Positions 15,638 to 24,915 of a stretch of 64,000 nucleotides of DNA are shown in pieces (position 1 is the stretch's first letter; each line of letters starts with the position of its first letter). The DNA comes from CAVQCT01 sp964371785 (GTDB lineage Bacteria > Zixibacteria > MSB-5A5 > GN15 > FEB-12). The stretch spans positions 124,001-188,000 of the forward strand of contig CAYJOL010000001.1 in the NCBI GenBank assembly GCA_964371785.1. The letters are read 5' to 3'. Position numbers and translations under genes: made by a program. The notes under the pieces are model-generated. The model was not told the origin of the DNA and made no database searches. It was given only the letters and a program-made list of their open reading frames with translations.

Positions 15638-17218
15638 TTAATGCTTGAAATGGCGAATGCCGGTGAAGACCATGGCGGCGTTGGCTTTGTTAGCCGCGTC
15701 GATTGCCTGGTCATCGCCTTTGGAACCACCCGGCTGGATAATGGCCGTTACCCCTGCGTTTGTCGCTACTTCCACACCGTCGGGCATCGGGAAAAAAGCA
15801 TCCGAAGCCATTACTGCGCCCTTGCAACGGTCACCGGCCCGTTTCACGGCCATGAAGCCGGAATCGACCCGCGAAGTCTGTCCCATACCGATACCGACCG
15901 TCGCGCCATCTTTGGCCAGAACAATAGCGTTCGATTTGGTATGCTTGACCACCTTCATTCCGAACAACATATCAGCGATTTCGCTTTCGGTTGGTTTTCG
16001 GTTAGTCACCACCTGAAGCATATCGCGGGAGGCTTCTTTGTCATCCGCAGTCTGAACCAAGACACCACCCCGGATGAACCTAAAATATAGCTCGCCTGCC
16101 GGTCGGCCGGAGATGATATCCGAAAGCGTCAGCAGGCGACGGTTCTTCTTCTTTCTGAGCAGGGTCAGCGCGTCAGCCGAAAACGAAGGAGCCAGGATGC
16201 ATTCTACAAAAGGTGTTTCATGCAGTAGTTCAGCGGTCGCCATGTCTACCGGTTTGTTCAGCCCGATAATAGAGCCGAATGCCGATAGTGGATCACTCTC
16301 GTACGCACGCCGGTAGGCGTCCGCAAGGTCCTTCCCAATTGCCGCCCCGCACGGATTGGCATGCTTGACCACGCAGGCAAACGGCTCGTTAAAATCGATT
16401 ACCATCTCAAGACACGCATCGAGATCATAGTAGTTATTAAATGACAGCTCCTTGCCTGCGTGCATCTGGGAATTCAACAGGGTCGGGCCGGGGAATCCAT
16501 TTTGAGCATACAGCGACGCCTGCTGGTGGGGGTTCTCTCCGTAGCGCAGTTCCTCTTTGCGTGAGTAAAACAGCGACAGGGCCTGCGGAAATAGCCCGGA
16601 ACTCCCGGCCTCGGCCGGTTTACCGTGCGCGAAATAATTGTCAATTGCTTTGTCGTACTCAGCGGTAAATCGGAACGCCTTGCCGGCGCACCTCCGACGG
16701 AAGGCAAGGGTTGTGGCTCCGCTGTTTTCTTCAAGCTGTTTGATAAGCAGGGCGTAGTCGGCCGGATCCACGACGACTGTCACGCTCGTGTGATTTTTGG
16801 CGCCGGCGCGAATCATTGAGGGACCACCGATATCGATATTTTCAATAACCTCCTCATCGGATGTCTCCGGTTTGGCGACCGTCTGCTGGAACGGGTACAG
16901 ATTAACCACGACCAGATCAATGCTTCGGTAGTCCGACTGGCTCATCAGCTCGACATCTTCGGGATTGTCCCGGCGGTAAAGAATGCCGGCGTGGACTTTG
17001 GGATGCAGGGTCTTGACCCGTCCGCCCAGAATTTCGGGCGCGCCGGTAAAGGTCGAAACCGAGATGACATGGGCACCAGCCTGCCGGAGAGCCTTGAGGG
17101 TGCCGCCGGTCGAGATAATCTCGATACCCAGTTCATTGAGCTTCCTGGCGAGTTCATCTATACCGGTCTTGTCCGAAACGGAGATCAGGGCTCTCTTTAT
17201 CTGCACTTTATCAATCAT
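15638..17218 (-). CDS. purH: Bifunctional AICAR transformylase/IMP cyclohydrolase
   Basis: Catalyses the last two steps of de novo purine synthesis: formylation of AICAR from 10-formyl-THF, then cyclisation to IMP. The 526-residue length is normal. The N-terminal MGS-like cyclohydrolase domain (about 1-200) carries ISTGGT, GGRVKTLHPKVHAGIL and DLVVVNLYPF. The C-terminal transformylase has the catalytic Lys-His pair in VVKHANPCGAA and ends GIRHFKH. It is the final gene of gatA-hydrolase-gatB-purN-purC-purH and is followed by a strong terminator. Confidence 0.98.
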   Translation of the reverse strand: MIDKVQIKRALISVSDKTGIDELARKLNELGIEIISTGGTLKALRQAGAHVISVSTFTGAPEILGGRVKTLHPKVHAGILYRRDNPEDVELMSQSDYRSIDLVVVNLYPFQQTVAKPETSDEEVIENIDIGGPSMIRAGAKNHTSVTVVVDPADYALLIKQLEENSGATTLAFRRRCAGKAFRFTAEYDKAIDNYFAHGKPAEAGSSGLFPQALSLFYSRKEELRYGENPHQQASLYAQNGFPGPTLLNSQMHAGKELSFNNYYDLDACLEMVIDFNEPFACVVKHANPCGAAIGKDLADAYRRAYESDPLSAFGSIIGLNKPVDMATAELLHETPFVECILAPSFSADALTLLRKKKNRRLLTLSDIISGRPAGELYFRFIRGGVLVQTADDKEASRDMLQVVTNRKPTESEIADMLFGMKVVKHTKSNAIVLAKDGATVGIGMGQTSRVDSGFMAVKRAGDRCKGAVMASDAFFPMPDGVEVATNAGVTAIIQPGGSKGDDQAIDAANKANAAMVFTGIRHFKH

Positions 17219-17222
17219 CCTC

Positions 17223-18128
17223 TCATTTCCCTGTTAGGAGTTTCTGGGCCTGGCGATACCGTGCCGCCGAGGCATCGACCACCTCGCGCGGAAGATCCGG
17301 TGCCGGCGGCTTCTTGTTCCAATCGCGCGTGTCAAGATAATCGCGAATCGGCTGTTTGTCGAACGACGGCTGGCTCTTGCCGGGCACGTATTGTTCGGTC
17401 GGCCAGAACCGGCTGGAATCGGGTGACAACACCTCATCGATCAAGATGAATCGTCCGTTTTTGTATCCGAACTCAAACTTGGTATCAGCGATAATGATTC
17501 CTTTGGTGGCGGCGTAATCAGCCGCCTTCCGGTAAATCGCCAGCGATTTGTCGCGACACAGTTCAGCGGTCTCTTTGCCGACCAACCCTACTAATTGGTC
17601 ATAGCTGATATTCTCATCGTGACCGGAATCATTCTTTGACGAGGGAGTAAACAGCGGAGTCGGGAGTTTTCCTGATTCTTTGAGATCGGCCGGAAAGGTG
17701 AACCCGTGAACAACATTGGAGCCGTGCTTCCGCGCATCTTTCAATTCTTTCCACATAGAGCCGGAGATGTATCCACGTACGATACACTCGGCATCGACCC
17801 GCTCCGCTTTCGTTACAATCATCGAACGTCCTTCGAGCACCTCGCGATATTTTCTTAAGGGTTCGGGGAACTCATCAATGTTTGCGGTGATCAGGTGATT
17901 CTCGATCACATCGCCGAGGAATTCAAACCAGAAAAGCGACATTGCCGTGAGCACTCTCCCCTTGCCGGGAATGCCGTTGGGCATGACGACATCGAATGCC
18001 GAAATGCGGTCCGAAGCAATAAACAGAAGCGACTCGCCGAGGTCGTAAATGTCGCGCACCTTGCCGCGGACTTTCAGCGGGAATTCCTTTATATCTGTTC
18101 GTAATACTACAGGCTCAGTTTTTGTCAT
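17223..18128 (-). CDS. purC: SAICAR synthase
   Basis: Ligates aspartate to CAIR using ATP to give SAICAR in purine synthesis. At 301 residues it belongs to the longer, yeast-like PurC form rather than the ~240-residue E. coli form. Motifs are GKVRDIYDLG, SDRISAFDVVMPNGIPGKG, ECIVRGYISGSMWKE and the TPSSKNDSGHDENIS loop, ending with DEVLSPDSSRFWP. It overlaps purN by 14 bases and precedes purH by four bases. Confidence 0.97.
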   Translation of the reverse strand: MTKTEPVVLRTDIKEFPLKVRGKVRDIYDLGESLLFIASDRISAFDVVMPNGIPGKGRVLTAMSLFWFEFLGDVIENHLITANIDEFPEPLRKYREVLEGRSMIVTKAERVDAECIVRGYISGSMWKELKDARKHGSNVVHGFTFPADLKESGKLPTPLFTPSSKNDSGHDENISYDQLVGLVGKETAELCRDKSLAIYRKAADYAATKGIIIADTKFEFGYKNGRFILIDEVLSPDSSRFWPTEQYVPGKSQPSFDKQPIRDYLDTRDWNKKPPAPDLPREVVDASAARYRQAQKLLTGK

Positions 18129-18726
18129 TATAATATCCCTTTATTAATTTATCGAGCACCCGCGGATATAGCCGGTGCTCCTGTACCAACACCCGTGCCG
18201 CCAGGTCATCGGGCGTGTCTCCGGGTTTCACCGGAACCTTGACCTGCTCGAGGATGCGGCCGTGGTCATAGACCTCATCGACAAGATGCACCGTCACTCC
18301 GGATTCTTGCTCATTATTTGCTAAAACGGCCTCATGTACATAATGACCATACATCCCCTTGCCGCCATGCTTGGGCAGGAGGGCGGGATGTATATTGACA
18401 ATTCGTCCTTTGAACGACCTGACCACGCCAAGAGGCAGCAGCTTGAGGTACCCGGCCAAAGCTATATAATCTATTTCTCTGGCCTTAAGCAGATCAAGCA
18501 GATACTTTCCCGCCGCCTCAGGGGTCGCGAAGTTCTTAGAGGTAAACACGAGTCCCTCGATTCCCGCGTTTTTCGCCCGCTCTAATCCGTACGCCTTTGC
18601 TGAACTGGCCACCACGAGCGCAATGCGGGCGTGGAGAATTCCCTCCTCGGTAGCGTCGATCAACGCCTGCAGATTCGAACCACCGCCCGAAATAAACACC
18701 GCTATATTTGGATTCGTTATCGTCAT
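18115..18726 (-). CDS. purN: Phosphoribosylglycinamide formyltransferase
   Basis: Transfers a formyl group from 10-formyl-THF to GAR in purine synthesis. The 203-residue enzyme has the phosphate-binding SGGGSNLQA motif, the folate-site ALAGYLKLLP, and the catalytic triad residues Asn and His of NIHPALLP and Asp of DEVYDHG. The middle HEAVLANNEQESGVTVH segment also matches the family. It starts three bases after gatB and overlaps purC. Confidence 0.96.
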   Translation of the reverse strand: MTITNPNIAVFISGGGSNLQALIDATEEGILHARIALVVASSAKAYGLERAKNAGIEGLVFTSKNFATPEAAGKYLLDLLKAREIDYIALAGYLKLLPLGVVRSFKGRIVNIHPALLPKHGGKGMYGHYVHEAVLANNEQESGVTVHLVDEVYDHGRILEQVKVPVKPGDTPDDLAARVLVQEHRLYPRVLDKLIKGYYNDKN

Positions 18727-18729
18727 CTT

Positions 18730-20178
18730 TTATTTTGTCAGATGTACGTCCAACAATTCGTTTACGATATCAGGATTGGCACGACCTTTGGTAACCTTCA
18801 TAACTTCGCCGACCAGATGGTCCCGCACACTCGATTTACCCTTCCTGAACTGTTCCACCGCCTGGGAGTTCCGGGCGATTACCTCGAGAACTACTTTGTC
18901 CAGCGCCTCCCGATCAGACAACTGAGCCAGGCCACGCCAGGCTATAATGTCCGAAGGATCATCAGCCGACTGCACCATCTCGGCGAGAACAGTTTTCGCT
19001 ATCTTTCCGGAGATTTCGCCCGATTCAATTCGCAGCAGCAGATCGGCCAACTGCGCGGGTTGTGTTCTTGACTCATTGATGGTTTGACCCTGTTGGTGGA
19101 GGTGACCAAGAAGTTCTGTTGTGACCCAGTTTGCGGCTGAAACTGGATTTGACACAATTTTAGCGACCGCTTCGTAATAGTCGGCAAGTTCTCTGGTAGA
19201 AGTCAGGATTTCGGCATCGGACTGTCGAAGCCCATACTCCTTCTTGAATCGCTCCAATCTGTCAGAAGGCAATTCTGGTAATGCATCGCAGATTAAGGCG
19301 ATATGGTCGGATGTGACAATAACCGCCGGAAGGTCCGGTTCGGGGAAATAGCGGTAGTCTTCGGACTCTTCTTTCGACCGCATCAGCTCGACTTGCTGCG
19401 ATGATTCGTTCCATAGCAAAGTAACCTGCTCGATTTCACGACCCGATTCCAGCAAAGCGATCTGCCGTTCGATCTCATACTTCAACGCCTTTTGAACCGC
19501 CCGGAATGAATTCAAGTTCTTTATCTCAGTTCGGACGCCAAGGTCCCCGGTACCGTTCTCTCGCACCGAGACATTCGCATCACAGCGCAGCTCACCCTTT
19601 TCCATGTCCGCATTCGACAGCCGCAGGTACTGAAGTAGTTGCTTAAGCGCGACAAGGTAACTATATGCTTCAGATGGGCTTTCGATAGCCGGTTCGGAGA
19701 CAATCTCCAGCAGTGGCGTACCGCATCGGTTGTAATCGATACTGGTCTGGTCCGTTCCGGGCTGGGCGTGAATCAGCTTCCCCGCGTCTTCTTCCAGATG
19801 AATCCGAGTCAGACCGCACCGTTTTCGCGAACCACCAGAGGTTGTCACCGTAACCTGTCCGCCAAGACCTATCGGCTGGTCATACTGTGAAATCTGATAC
19901 CCCTTGGGAAGGTCAGGATAAAAGTAGTTCTTCCGGGCAAAGACGGATTTCGGGTTCACTTTTCCCCCAACGGCAACGACTGCCCTGACGGCCATGTCTA
20001 CTACAGCAGAGTTGAGGACCGGCAGGCTTCCCGGCAGACCGAGGCATATCGGACAGGTTCGGCTGTTCGGCTCGTTTCCGAACGATGACTCGCATTGGCA
20101 GAACATTTTGGTAGCGGTGTCGAGTTGTACGTGCACTTCCAATCCGATAGTCGGCTCAAAACGGCCGAGTCCTGCCAT
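18730..20178 (-). CDS. gatB: Aspartyl/glutamyl-tRNA amidotransferase subunit B
   Basis: The GatCAB kinase/transamidase subunit that phosphorylates misacylated Glu-tRNA-Gln or Asp-tRNA-Asn so that ammonia from GatA can amidate it. The 482-residue form starts at the ATG at 20178 (MAGLGRFEPTIGLEVHVQL), which has AAAGGAA upstream; a TTG 30 bases earlier is less likely. Visible motifs are GLPGSLPVLN, YFYPDLPKGYQISQYD and YRYFPEPDLP, with a C-terminal YqeY-like tail domain. gatA lies two genes upstream; gatC is not in the window. Confidence 0.97.
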   Translation of the reverse strand: MAGLGRFEPTIGLEVHVQLDTATKMFCQCESSFGNEPNSRTCPICLGLPGSLPVLNSAVVDMAVRAVVAVGGKVNPKSVFARKNYFYPDLPKGYQISQYDQPIGLGGQVTVTTSGGSRKRCGLTRIHLEEDAGKLIHAQPGTDQTSIDYNRCGTPLLEIVSEPAIESPSEAYSYLVALKQLLQYLRLSNADMEKGELRCDANVSVRENGTGDLGVRTEIKNLNSFRAVQKALKYEIERQIALLESGREIEQVTLLWNESSQQVELMRSKEESEDYRYFPEPDLPAVIVTSDHIALICDALPELPSDRLERFKKEYGLRQSDAEILTSTRELADYYEAVAKIVSNPVSAANWVTTELLGHLHQQGQTINESRTQPAQLADLLLRIESGEISGKIAKTVLAEMVQSADDPSDIIAWRGLAQLSDREALDKVVLEVIARNSQAVEQFRKGKSSVRDHLVGEVMKVTKGRANPDIVNELLDVHLTK

Positions 20179-20266
20179 GCCTGCTGTTCCTTTCCGTGTT
20201 GGGATCAAGCCTAATGCCGGTTGTCACCGGAGGTTAGAATATAGCCGAATTCGAACTGAAGTCAAC

Positions 20267-21100
20267 CTAATCGGATGGTCTGCGCGAGACACCCGAACCA
20301 TCAGTAGTGGCATCAAGGAATGCTTTAAGGTCACTCCTGAATCGCTCTGGTATTTCAAGGTTTACGACATGCCCTGTTTTTTCATAAACGATCAGTTCGC
20401 TCCCGGCGATAAGCTCATGCAGGCGCCGTGAAAGCGGCAGGAAAATTCGGTCAAGCTCGCCGATCTGAATCAGCGTTCTGGTCCTGACCTGATCGACCAC
20501 CGCAACGTCATTCTCGCGGGGGTATTTCCCCCGCATCGGGTCCCGCCAGAAAGCGCCACCGTGGTCCTCGATCATCTGTTTGATCAAGTCCCGTACCGGC
20601 TCAAGATCCTTCTTGTACCACATCAGGGCTACTTCCGTCCATTTCTTCTTCGCTTCTTCGGGCCCCTGTTCTTTGGCCAGTTTGTCCAGATGGGCAATCC
20701 GTGGACCCGGGTCGAACCCGGCGGCCGATGTCCCCACAAGAGTCAGCGATGCCAGTCGCTCCGGATATTTCAGGGCAAACCCAAGCGCCGTAGTCCCGCC
20801 CATAGACAGTCCGACCAGGTGAACCTTCCGGAGTCCCACCGCATCCATGAAGCCGAGAACATCCTCCACCCGATGCGCCCGACTGTACCCGCTTTCCGGT
20901 GCATCGGATTTCCCGTGTCCCTTGAAATCAAGCACCAGCACGCGATACCATTGCCGGAAGTACCGGGCGTCATCGCGCCACATCCGGTGATCCAGTGTGA
21001 AACCGTGAAGGAACACGATCGAAGTGTTAACGGGCCGCTCAGTCAAAGCCGGATAGTCTTCGTAATAAAGACGGTGGGTTTTAAGGTCAACGTATGGCAT
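20267..21100 (-). CDS. Alpha/beta-fold hydrolase
   Basis: A 277-residue single-domain hydrolase without a signal peptide. The nucleophile is Ser99 in the GLSMGG elbow, the acid is Asp in GELDRIF, and the base is His in KTGHVVNLE. The oxyanion motif is FLHGFTLDHRMW and the strand-4 motif is DFKGHGKSD. This set resembles small esterases and 3-oxoadipate enol-lactonase-like enzymes, but the substrate cannot be assigned. It lies between gatA (nine bases) and gatB (88 bases) on the same strand, so it is probably co-transcribed with them. No functional link to translation or purines is apparent. Confidence 0.88.
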   Translation of the reverse strand: MPYVDLKTHRLYYEDYPALTERPVNTSIVFLHGFTLDHRMWRDDARYFRQWYRVLVLDFKGHGKSDAPESGYSRAHRVEDVLGFMDAVGLRKVHLVGLSMGGTTALGFALKYPERLASLTLVGTSAAGFDPGPRIAHLDKLAKEQGPEEAKKKWTEVALMWYKKDLEPVRDLIKQMIEDHGGAFWRDPMRGKYPRENDVAVVDQVRTRTLIQIGELDRIFLPLSRRLHELIAGSELIVYEKTGHVVNLEIPERFRSDLKAFLDATTDGSGVSRRPSD

Positions 21101-21109
21101 CGGTTTCCT

Positions 21110-22549
21110 TCATTGCTGTGCTCTCTCAAGTTGTCCGGCCACGGCAAACAAGTCGTCTTCACCAAAATGGCGGGTCATTAGCTGCACCCCGACGGGGATA
21201 CTGTCAGGGGAAGTTCTAAAGGGCACTGACAGGGCCGGTATTCCCGTCAGATTGGCTGGGACGGTGTAGACGTCGGATAGATACATCGCCATCGGGTCAC
21301 TCAACTTTTCTCCCAGTCGAAACGGCGGGGTCGGAGTCGTCGGCGTCATCAGAATATCTACTTTGGTGAATGCGTCCATGTATTCCCGCCGAAGCATTTC
21401 CCGCACTCGCGTCGCCTGCATGTAATATTGGTCGTAGTAACCGGCCGAAAGCACAAATGTGCCCAGCAATATGCGTCGTTTAACTTCGCGTCCTAACCCC
21501 TGTGAACGGCTGTTGGCATACATATCAAACAGGTCCTTGTAGTCGGCGGCGCGGAATCCATACCGCACGCCATCGTATCGGGCAAGGTTCGACGATGCCT
21601 CAGCGGAAGCGATGATGTAATACATCGCTATCGCCTTCTCGGTCAGCGGCAGAGAGATCTCGATTGTTTTGTGTCCGGCATCACGGATCACCTCAACGGC
21701 CCTGTCGATCGCGGAACGAACGTGGGAATCCAATCCCTCGCCGAAATACTCGCGCGGAAGTCCAATCGTGTGTTTCCTGCCATCGTCCGAACTTGCCTGA
21801 AATCTCGACACCGGCGCATCAACAGAGGTTGAGTCGTGCTCGTCATGGCCGGTGATTACGCGGTAGAGCAAAGCTAGGTCGTCAATCGTGCGGGCTATCG
21901 GACCTATCTGGTCCAGCGATGACGCGAACGCTACCAGACCATACCGTGACACCGCGCCATACGTGGGCTTCAATCCATAGACCCCGCAGAAGGCGGCCGG
22001 TTGTCTTACTGAGCCGCCGGTATCGGAACCCAGAGCGAGCGGCACGATCCCTGAAGCCACTGCGGCGGCGGAGCCCCCGGAAGATCCTCCGGGGACGAGT
22101 TCAGGATTCAGCGGATTCTTGACCGGACCGAAATAGGACGTCTCAGACGATGAGCCCATCGCGAACTCATCCATGTTGGTCTTGCCGATAACCACCGCGC
22201 CCGCGTCGATCAGTTTGGTGACTACGGTTGCGTCATACGGCGGGACGAAATTCGCAAGCATCTTCGAGGCACAGGTGGTGGGATAGTCGCGGTAACAGAT
22301 ATTATCTTTGATTGCGATCGGCACCCCCGCCAACAGCAGCCGCTCCCCGTTGCCTGTCTTTACCAGCCGATCAACAGCCTCAGCCTGACGCATCGCCCTG
22401 CCTTCCGTGAGGGTGATGAAGGCGTTGAGGCGATCTGCCGCGGTCTTCGCAGCCTCCAAGGTTGTGAGGACTACCGCCGATGCTCTTAACTGACCGGAAG
22501 TAACGCAGTCTCGTATCCGGCAGGCTGTGACTGAATGGTTACCAAGCAT
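21110..22549 (-). CDS. gatA: Aspartyl/glutamyl-tRNA amidotransferase subunit A
   Basis: The glutaminase subunit of GatCAB, which releases ammonia from glutamine for tRNA-dependent Gln/Asn formation. The amidase-signature catalytic triad is visible: Lys in AIKDNI, cis-Ser in GSDTGGSVRQPA, and nucleophile Ser in PGGSSGGSAAAVA. The glutamine-pocket regions GLKPTYGAVSRYGLVAFASSLDQIGP agree with GatA rather than a general amidase; that stretch is normally contiguous. The ATG at 22549 was chosen over a TTG at 22555. It is the first gene after the glnA terminator and starts the leftward operon ending with purH. Confidence 0.95.
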   Translation of the reverse strand: MLGNHSVTACRIRDCVTSGQLRASAVVLTTLEAAKTAADRLNAFITLTEGRAMRQAEAVDRLVKTGNGERLLLAGVPIAIKDNICYRDYPTTCASKMLANFVPPYDATVVTKLIDAGAVVIGKTNMDEFAMGSSSETSYFGPVKNPLNPELVPGGSSGGSAAAVASGIVPLALGSDTGGSVRQPAAFCGVYGLKPTYGAVSRYGLVAFASSLDQIGPIARTIDDLALLYRVITGHDEHDSTSVDAPVSRFQASSDDGRKHTIGLPREYFGEGLDSHVRSAIDRAVEVIRDAGHKTIEISLPLTEKAIAMYYIIASAEASSNLARYDGVRYGFRAADYKDLFDMYANSRSQGLGREVKRRILLGTFVLSAGYYDQYYMQATRVREMLRREYMDAFTKVDILMTPTTPTPPFRLGEKLSDPMAMYLSDVYTVPANLTGIPALSVPFRTSPDSIPVGVQLMTRHFGEDDLFAVAGQLERAQQ

Positions 22550-22589
22550 GTCCAAAAATACAGAAAGACACTGGCACCGGGCAAGTCTG

Positions 22590-22633
22590 TGTAATAGAAA
22601 TCGGGCAGCTCACTCATCATGAACTGCCCGATT
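22590..22633 (-). terminator. Terminator downstream of glnA
   Basis: A perfect 10-bp stem (AATCGGGCAG, 22599-22608, with CTGCCCGATT, 22624-22633) is followed on the minus strand by TCTATT. The loop is long (15 bases) and the T-run short, so termination may be incomplete. It separates glnA from gatA. Confidence 0.7.
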
Positions 22634-22657
22634 GAATCAGTCAATTGTTCTTCTGTC

Positions 22658-23983
22658 TTATAGCAACGGCAGATATTTGTCAGACTCGAATTTGCTTACG
22701 TGGATACGGTACTGGTCCCACTCAAGCCGTTTGTTCTCAATCAGCTTATAGAAGATGTGGTCGCCAAGCGTCTCACGGGCCAGATCCGATTTCTCGAACT
22801 CGTTGATAGCGTTCTCAAGCGAATCCGGCAGAGTGTCGATCTTGCGGTGGTTCTTGGTGTCGTCGTCCATGTGGAAAATATTCTCCTCGACGGGATCAGG
22901 CAATTTATAGTTATTCTCGATCCCCTTGAGGCCGGCTGAAAGCATACAGGCGAAAGCCAGGTATGGGTTGGCCGCCGGATCGGGCGAGCGCAGTTCAATG
23001 CGAGTCGCCTTCTCTTTGCCGACACGGTACATAGGGACACGTACCATGCTGGAACGGTTACGGTTACCCCAACTCACATAAACCGGAGCCTCATAGCCGG
23101 GAACCAGTCGTTTGTAGGAGTTGACCCACTGATTGTTGACCAGCGTGATCTCTTTGATGTGTTTGAGAAGCCCGGCCGTGTACTGCTGGGCAATCTTGGA
23201 GAGGTTGTACTGACCCTTGGGGTCGAAAAACAGGTTCTTGTTACCCTTGAACAATGACTGGTGGCAATGCATCCCGCTTCCGTTCTGGCGGAAGATCGGC
23301 TTGGGCATGAAGGTGGCATACAGGTCGTTCTCCATCGCCACTTCCTTGACCACGAATTTGTAAATCTGGGCGAAATCCGCCATCACCAGCGCTTCCTGGT
23401 ATTTCAGGTCGATTTCATGTTGGCTGGGCGCTACCTCATGGTGCGAGCACTCGACCGCGATATTCATCTCCTCAAGCGCGCGGACAGTCCGCTTGCGGAC
23501 CATGGTGCCGACATCGACTGATTCGTAATCGAAATATCCGGCTGAATCGACCGGCTCAGGAGCCTCGCTTGAGCTGAAATAGAAGTATTCGATTTCCGGC
23601 CCGACATAGAATGTCCAGCCCTTGTCCTGTACCTTCTGCAGGTTCTTCTTGAGAATCCATCGGGGATCGCCCTCGTACGGGGTGCCGTCGGGGTTCTGAA
23701 TGTCGCAGAAAATCATGGCTATCTTTTCGCCGGCGATGTCCCACGGAATAATACGAAAGGTAAGCGGATCCGGAATCGCCATCAGGTCGGACTCTTCAAT
23801 ACGCGCGAACCCTTCCACCGAAGAACCGTCAAAGCCCTGTCCTTCTTCCAGCACCTGTTCGATCTCAGAGCGGGTGATAGACATGCCTTTGATTTTACCA
23901 AGAATGTCCGTGAAGCACAGGCGAATATACCGCACGCCGCCTTCATCGATCATCCTGAGAATATCTTCCTTGGTCTTGGTCAT
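22658..23983 (-). CDS. glnA: Glutamine synthetase type I
   Basis: Makes glutamine from glutamate, ammonia and ATP. The 441-residue length and sequence match the GSI-alpha subtype found in Firmicutes and Thermotoga. Visible motifs are the FDGSSVEGFARIEESD latch, EVAPSQHEIDL metal ligands, KPIFRQNGSGMHCHQS and NRNSSMVRVP-like nucleotide-site residues (NRNRSSMVRVP). The segment equivalent to the adenylylation loop of enterobacterial GSI (NIFHMDDDTKNHRKI) has no tyrosine, so regulation by adenylylation is unlikely. It starts with GGAGG upstream, stands alone between two intergenic regions and ends at a terminator. Confidence 0.97.
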   Translation of the reverse strand: MTKTKEDILRMIDEGGVRYIRLCFTDILGKIKGMSITRSEIEQVLEEGQGFDGSSVEGFARIEESDLMAIPDPLTFRIIPWDIAGEKIAMIFCDIQNPDGTPYEGDPRWILKKNLQKVQDKGWTFYVGPEIEYFYFSSSEAPEPVDSAGYFDYESVDVGTMVRKRTVRALEEMNIAVECSHHEVAPSQHEIDLKYQEALVMADFAQIYKFVVKEVAMENDLYATFMPKPIFRQNGSGMHCHQSLFKGNKNLFFDPKGQYNLSKIAQQYTAGLLKHIKEITLVNNQWVNSYKRLVPGYEAPVYVSWGNRNRSSMVRVPMYRVGKEKATRIELRSPDPAANPYLAFACMLSAGLKGIENNYKLPDPVEENIFHMDDDTKNHRKIDTLPDSLENAINEFEKSDLARETLGDHIFYKLIENKRLEWDQYRIHVSKFESDKYLPLL

Positions 23984-24230
23984 TTTCGTAGTTCCTCCGG
24001 TATGGTTTTATAGGGTAACAGGGACAATTAATAAGCGACTAATGTAATCTATAAAGCACCAAAAACAATAAAAAATCTCAAAAAGTTCGGGCAATTTGAT
24101 CTTTTGAAACGCCCGGGCTGACAAGAAGTTACGGCGAGGTATGCAACCCGGACACAGGATCAGGGAAAACCTGACCGCCTTCTACCTGAAACTTCTTAGT
24201 CCGCTCGGCCCGAAAGAACCGGCATTCCGG

Positions 24231-24725
24231 TTATTCGAGGGAGAGGTGGATATGGGTATGTTCGGGCTTCAGTTGACGACAATTCACACCGGCCATCTCA
24301 AAGATCCGTCGGGCGGCGACAAAGATCGGCTCACCGTTGTATTTGTCCGAGAGAAAGACGACTTCCCTAATGCCGACCTGAACGATGAGTTTGGCACACT
24401 CATTACAGGGGAAAAGCGAAACGTAAATGCGCGCACCTTCGAGTTCGGTCTTATTAGAGGAATTGGTGATGGCGTTCATCTCGGCGTGGCAGACGTAGGC
24501 ATACTTGGTATCGAGGAAATCACCCTCGCGGTTCCACGGCAAGGCGTCATCGGAGCACCCGATCGGAAAACCGTTATAACCGATCCCGATTATTCGATTC
24601 CGGCTGTTGACGATACAGGCGCCGACCTGCGAGGATGGGTCTTTGGAGCGCTGGGCGGAGAGCTGGGCAATCGCCATGAAATACTCTTCCCAGCTGATAT
24701 AATCGGACCGTTTCGATGTTGTCAT
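24231..24725 (-). CDS. dCMP deaminase
   Basis: A zinc-dependent deaminase of 164 residues converting dCMP to dUMP for thymidylate supply. Zinc ligands are H80 (in CHAEMNA, with catalytic Glu82) and C107/C110 (in FPCNEC). The N-terminal SWEEYFMAIAQLSAQRS and GYNGFP motifs are diagnostic of the dCMP/ComEB branch. No Shine-Dalgarno precedes the ATG at 24725. The -10 box ends just six bases upstream, so the mRNA appears leaderless. The next in-frame ATG (residue 17) would remove the conserved WEEYF helix and is rejected. Confidence 0.93.
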   Translation of the reverse strand: MTTSKRSDYISWEEYFMAIAQLSAQRSKDPSSQVGACIVNSRNRIIGIGYNGFPIGCSDDALPWNREGDFLDTKYAYVCHAEMNAITNSSNKTELEGARIYVSLFPCNECAKLIVQVGIREVVFLSDKYNGEPIFVAARRIFEMAGVNCRQLKPEHTHIHLSLE

Positions 24726-24731
24726 GGCGGG

Positions 24732-24760
24732 AGTATATCGAATTGCTCCACCTTTTTCAA
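24732..24760 (-). promoter_or_regulatory. Promoter of the dCMP deaminase gene, probably leaderless
   Basis: The minus strand has TTGAAA (24755-24760), a 17-bp spacer and TATACT (24732-24737), each five of six to consensus. A start about seven bases downstream falls on the A of the deaminase ATG at 24725. Confidence 0.75.
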
Positions 24761-24807
24761 GAGGGATTTTGGGAGGGTGGCAAAATCACACGATACGATT
24801 AGCTGCC

Positions 24808-24855
24808 GCCGTCAGGAAGGGATTCCTGACGGCTCACAGAAGGACTCCTGACGGC
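24808..24855. repeat. Intergenic hairpin repeat with a third half-site
   Basis: GCCGTCAGGAA (24808-24818) and TTCCTGACGGC (24823-24833) form a perfect 11-bp hairpin with a GGGA loop. A further TCCTGACGGC copy lies at 24846-24855. No T-run follows on either strand, so it does not look like a standard terminator. Related words occur inside two nearby genes (26467-26484 and 28193-28230). Confidence 0.65.
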
Positions 24856-24915
24856 ACGTAGTTCGTATCACCTGCTTTGGTTCCGTCCCACAGGTTGGCG
24901 CGTCAAGAAGCTATC

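Noticed and set aside
24808..24833. Hairpin as terminator of the NfeD-stomatin operon
   Set aside because: The stem is perfect, but no T-run follows on the minus strand and it lies over 80 bases after the stop codon. It is kept as a repeat instead.
24141..24851. Plus-strand ORF of 236 codons
   Set aside because: Antisense to dCMP deaminase, which has complete zinc motifs, and runs through the intergenic repeat.
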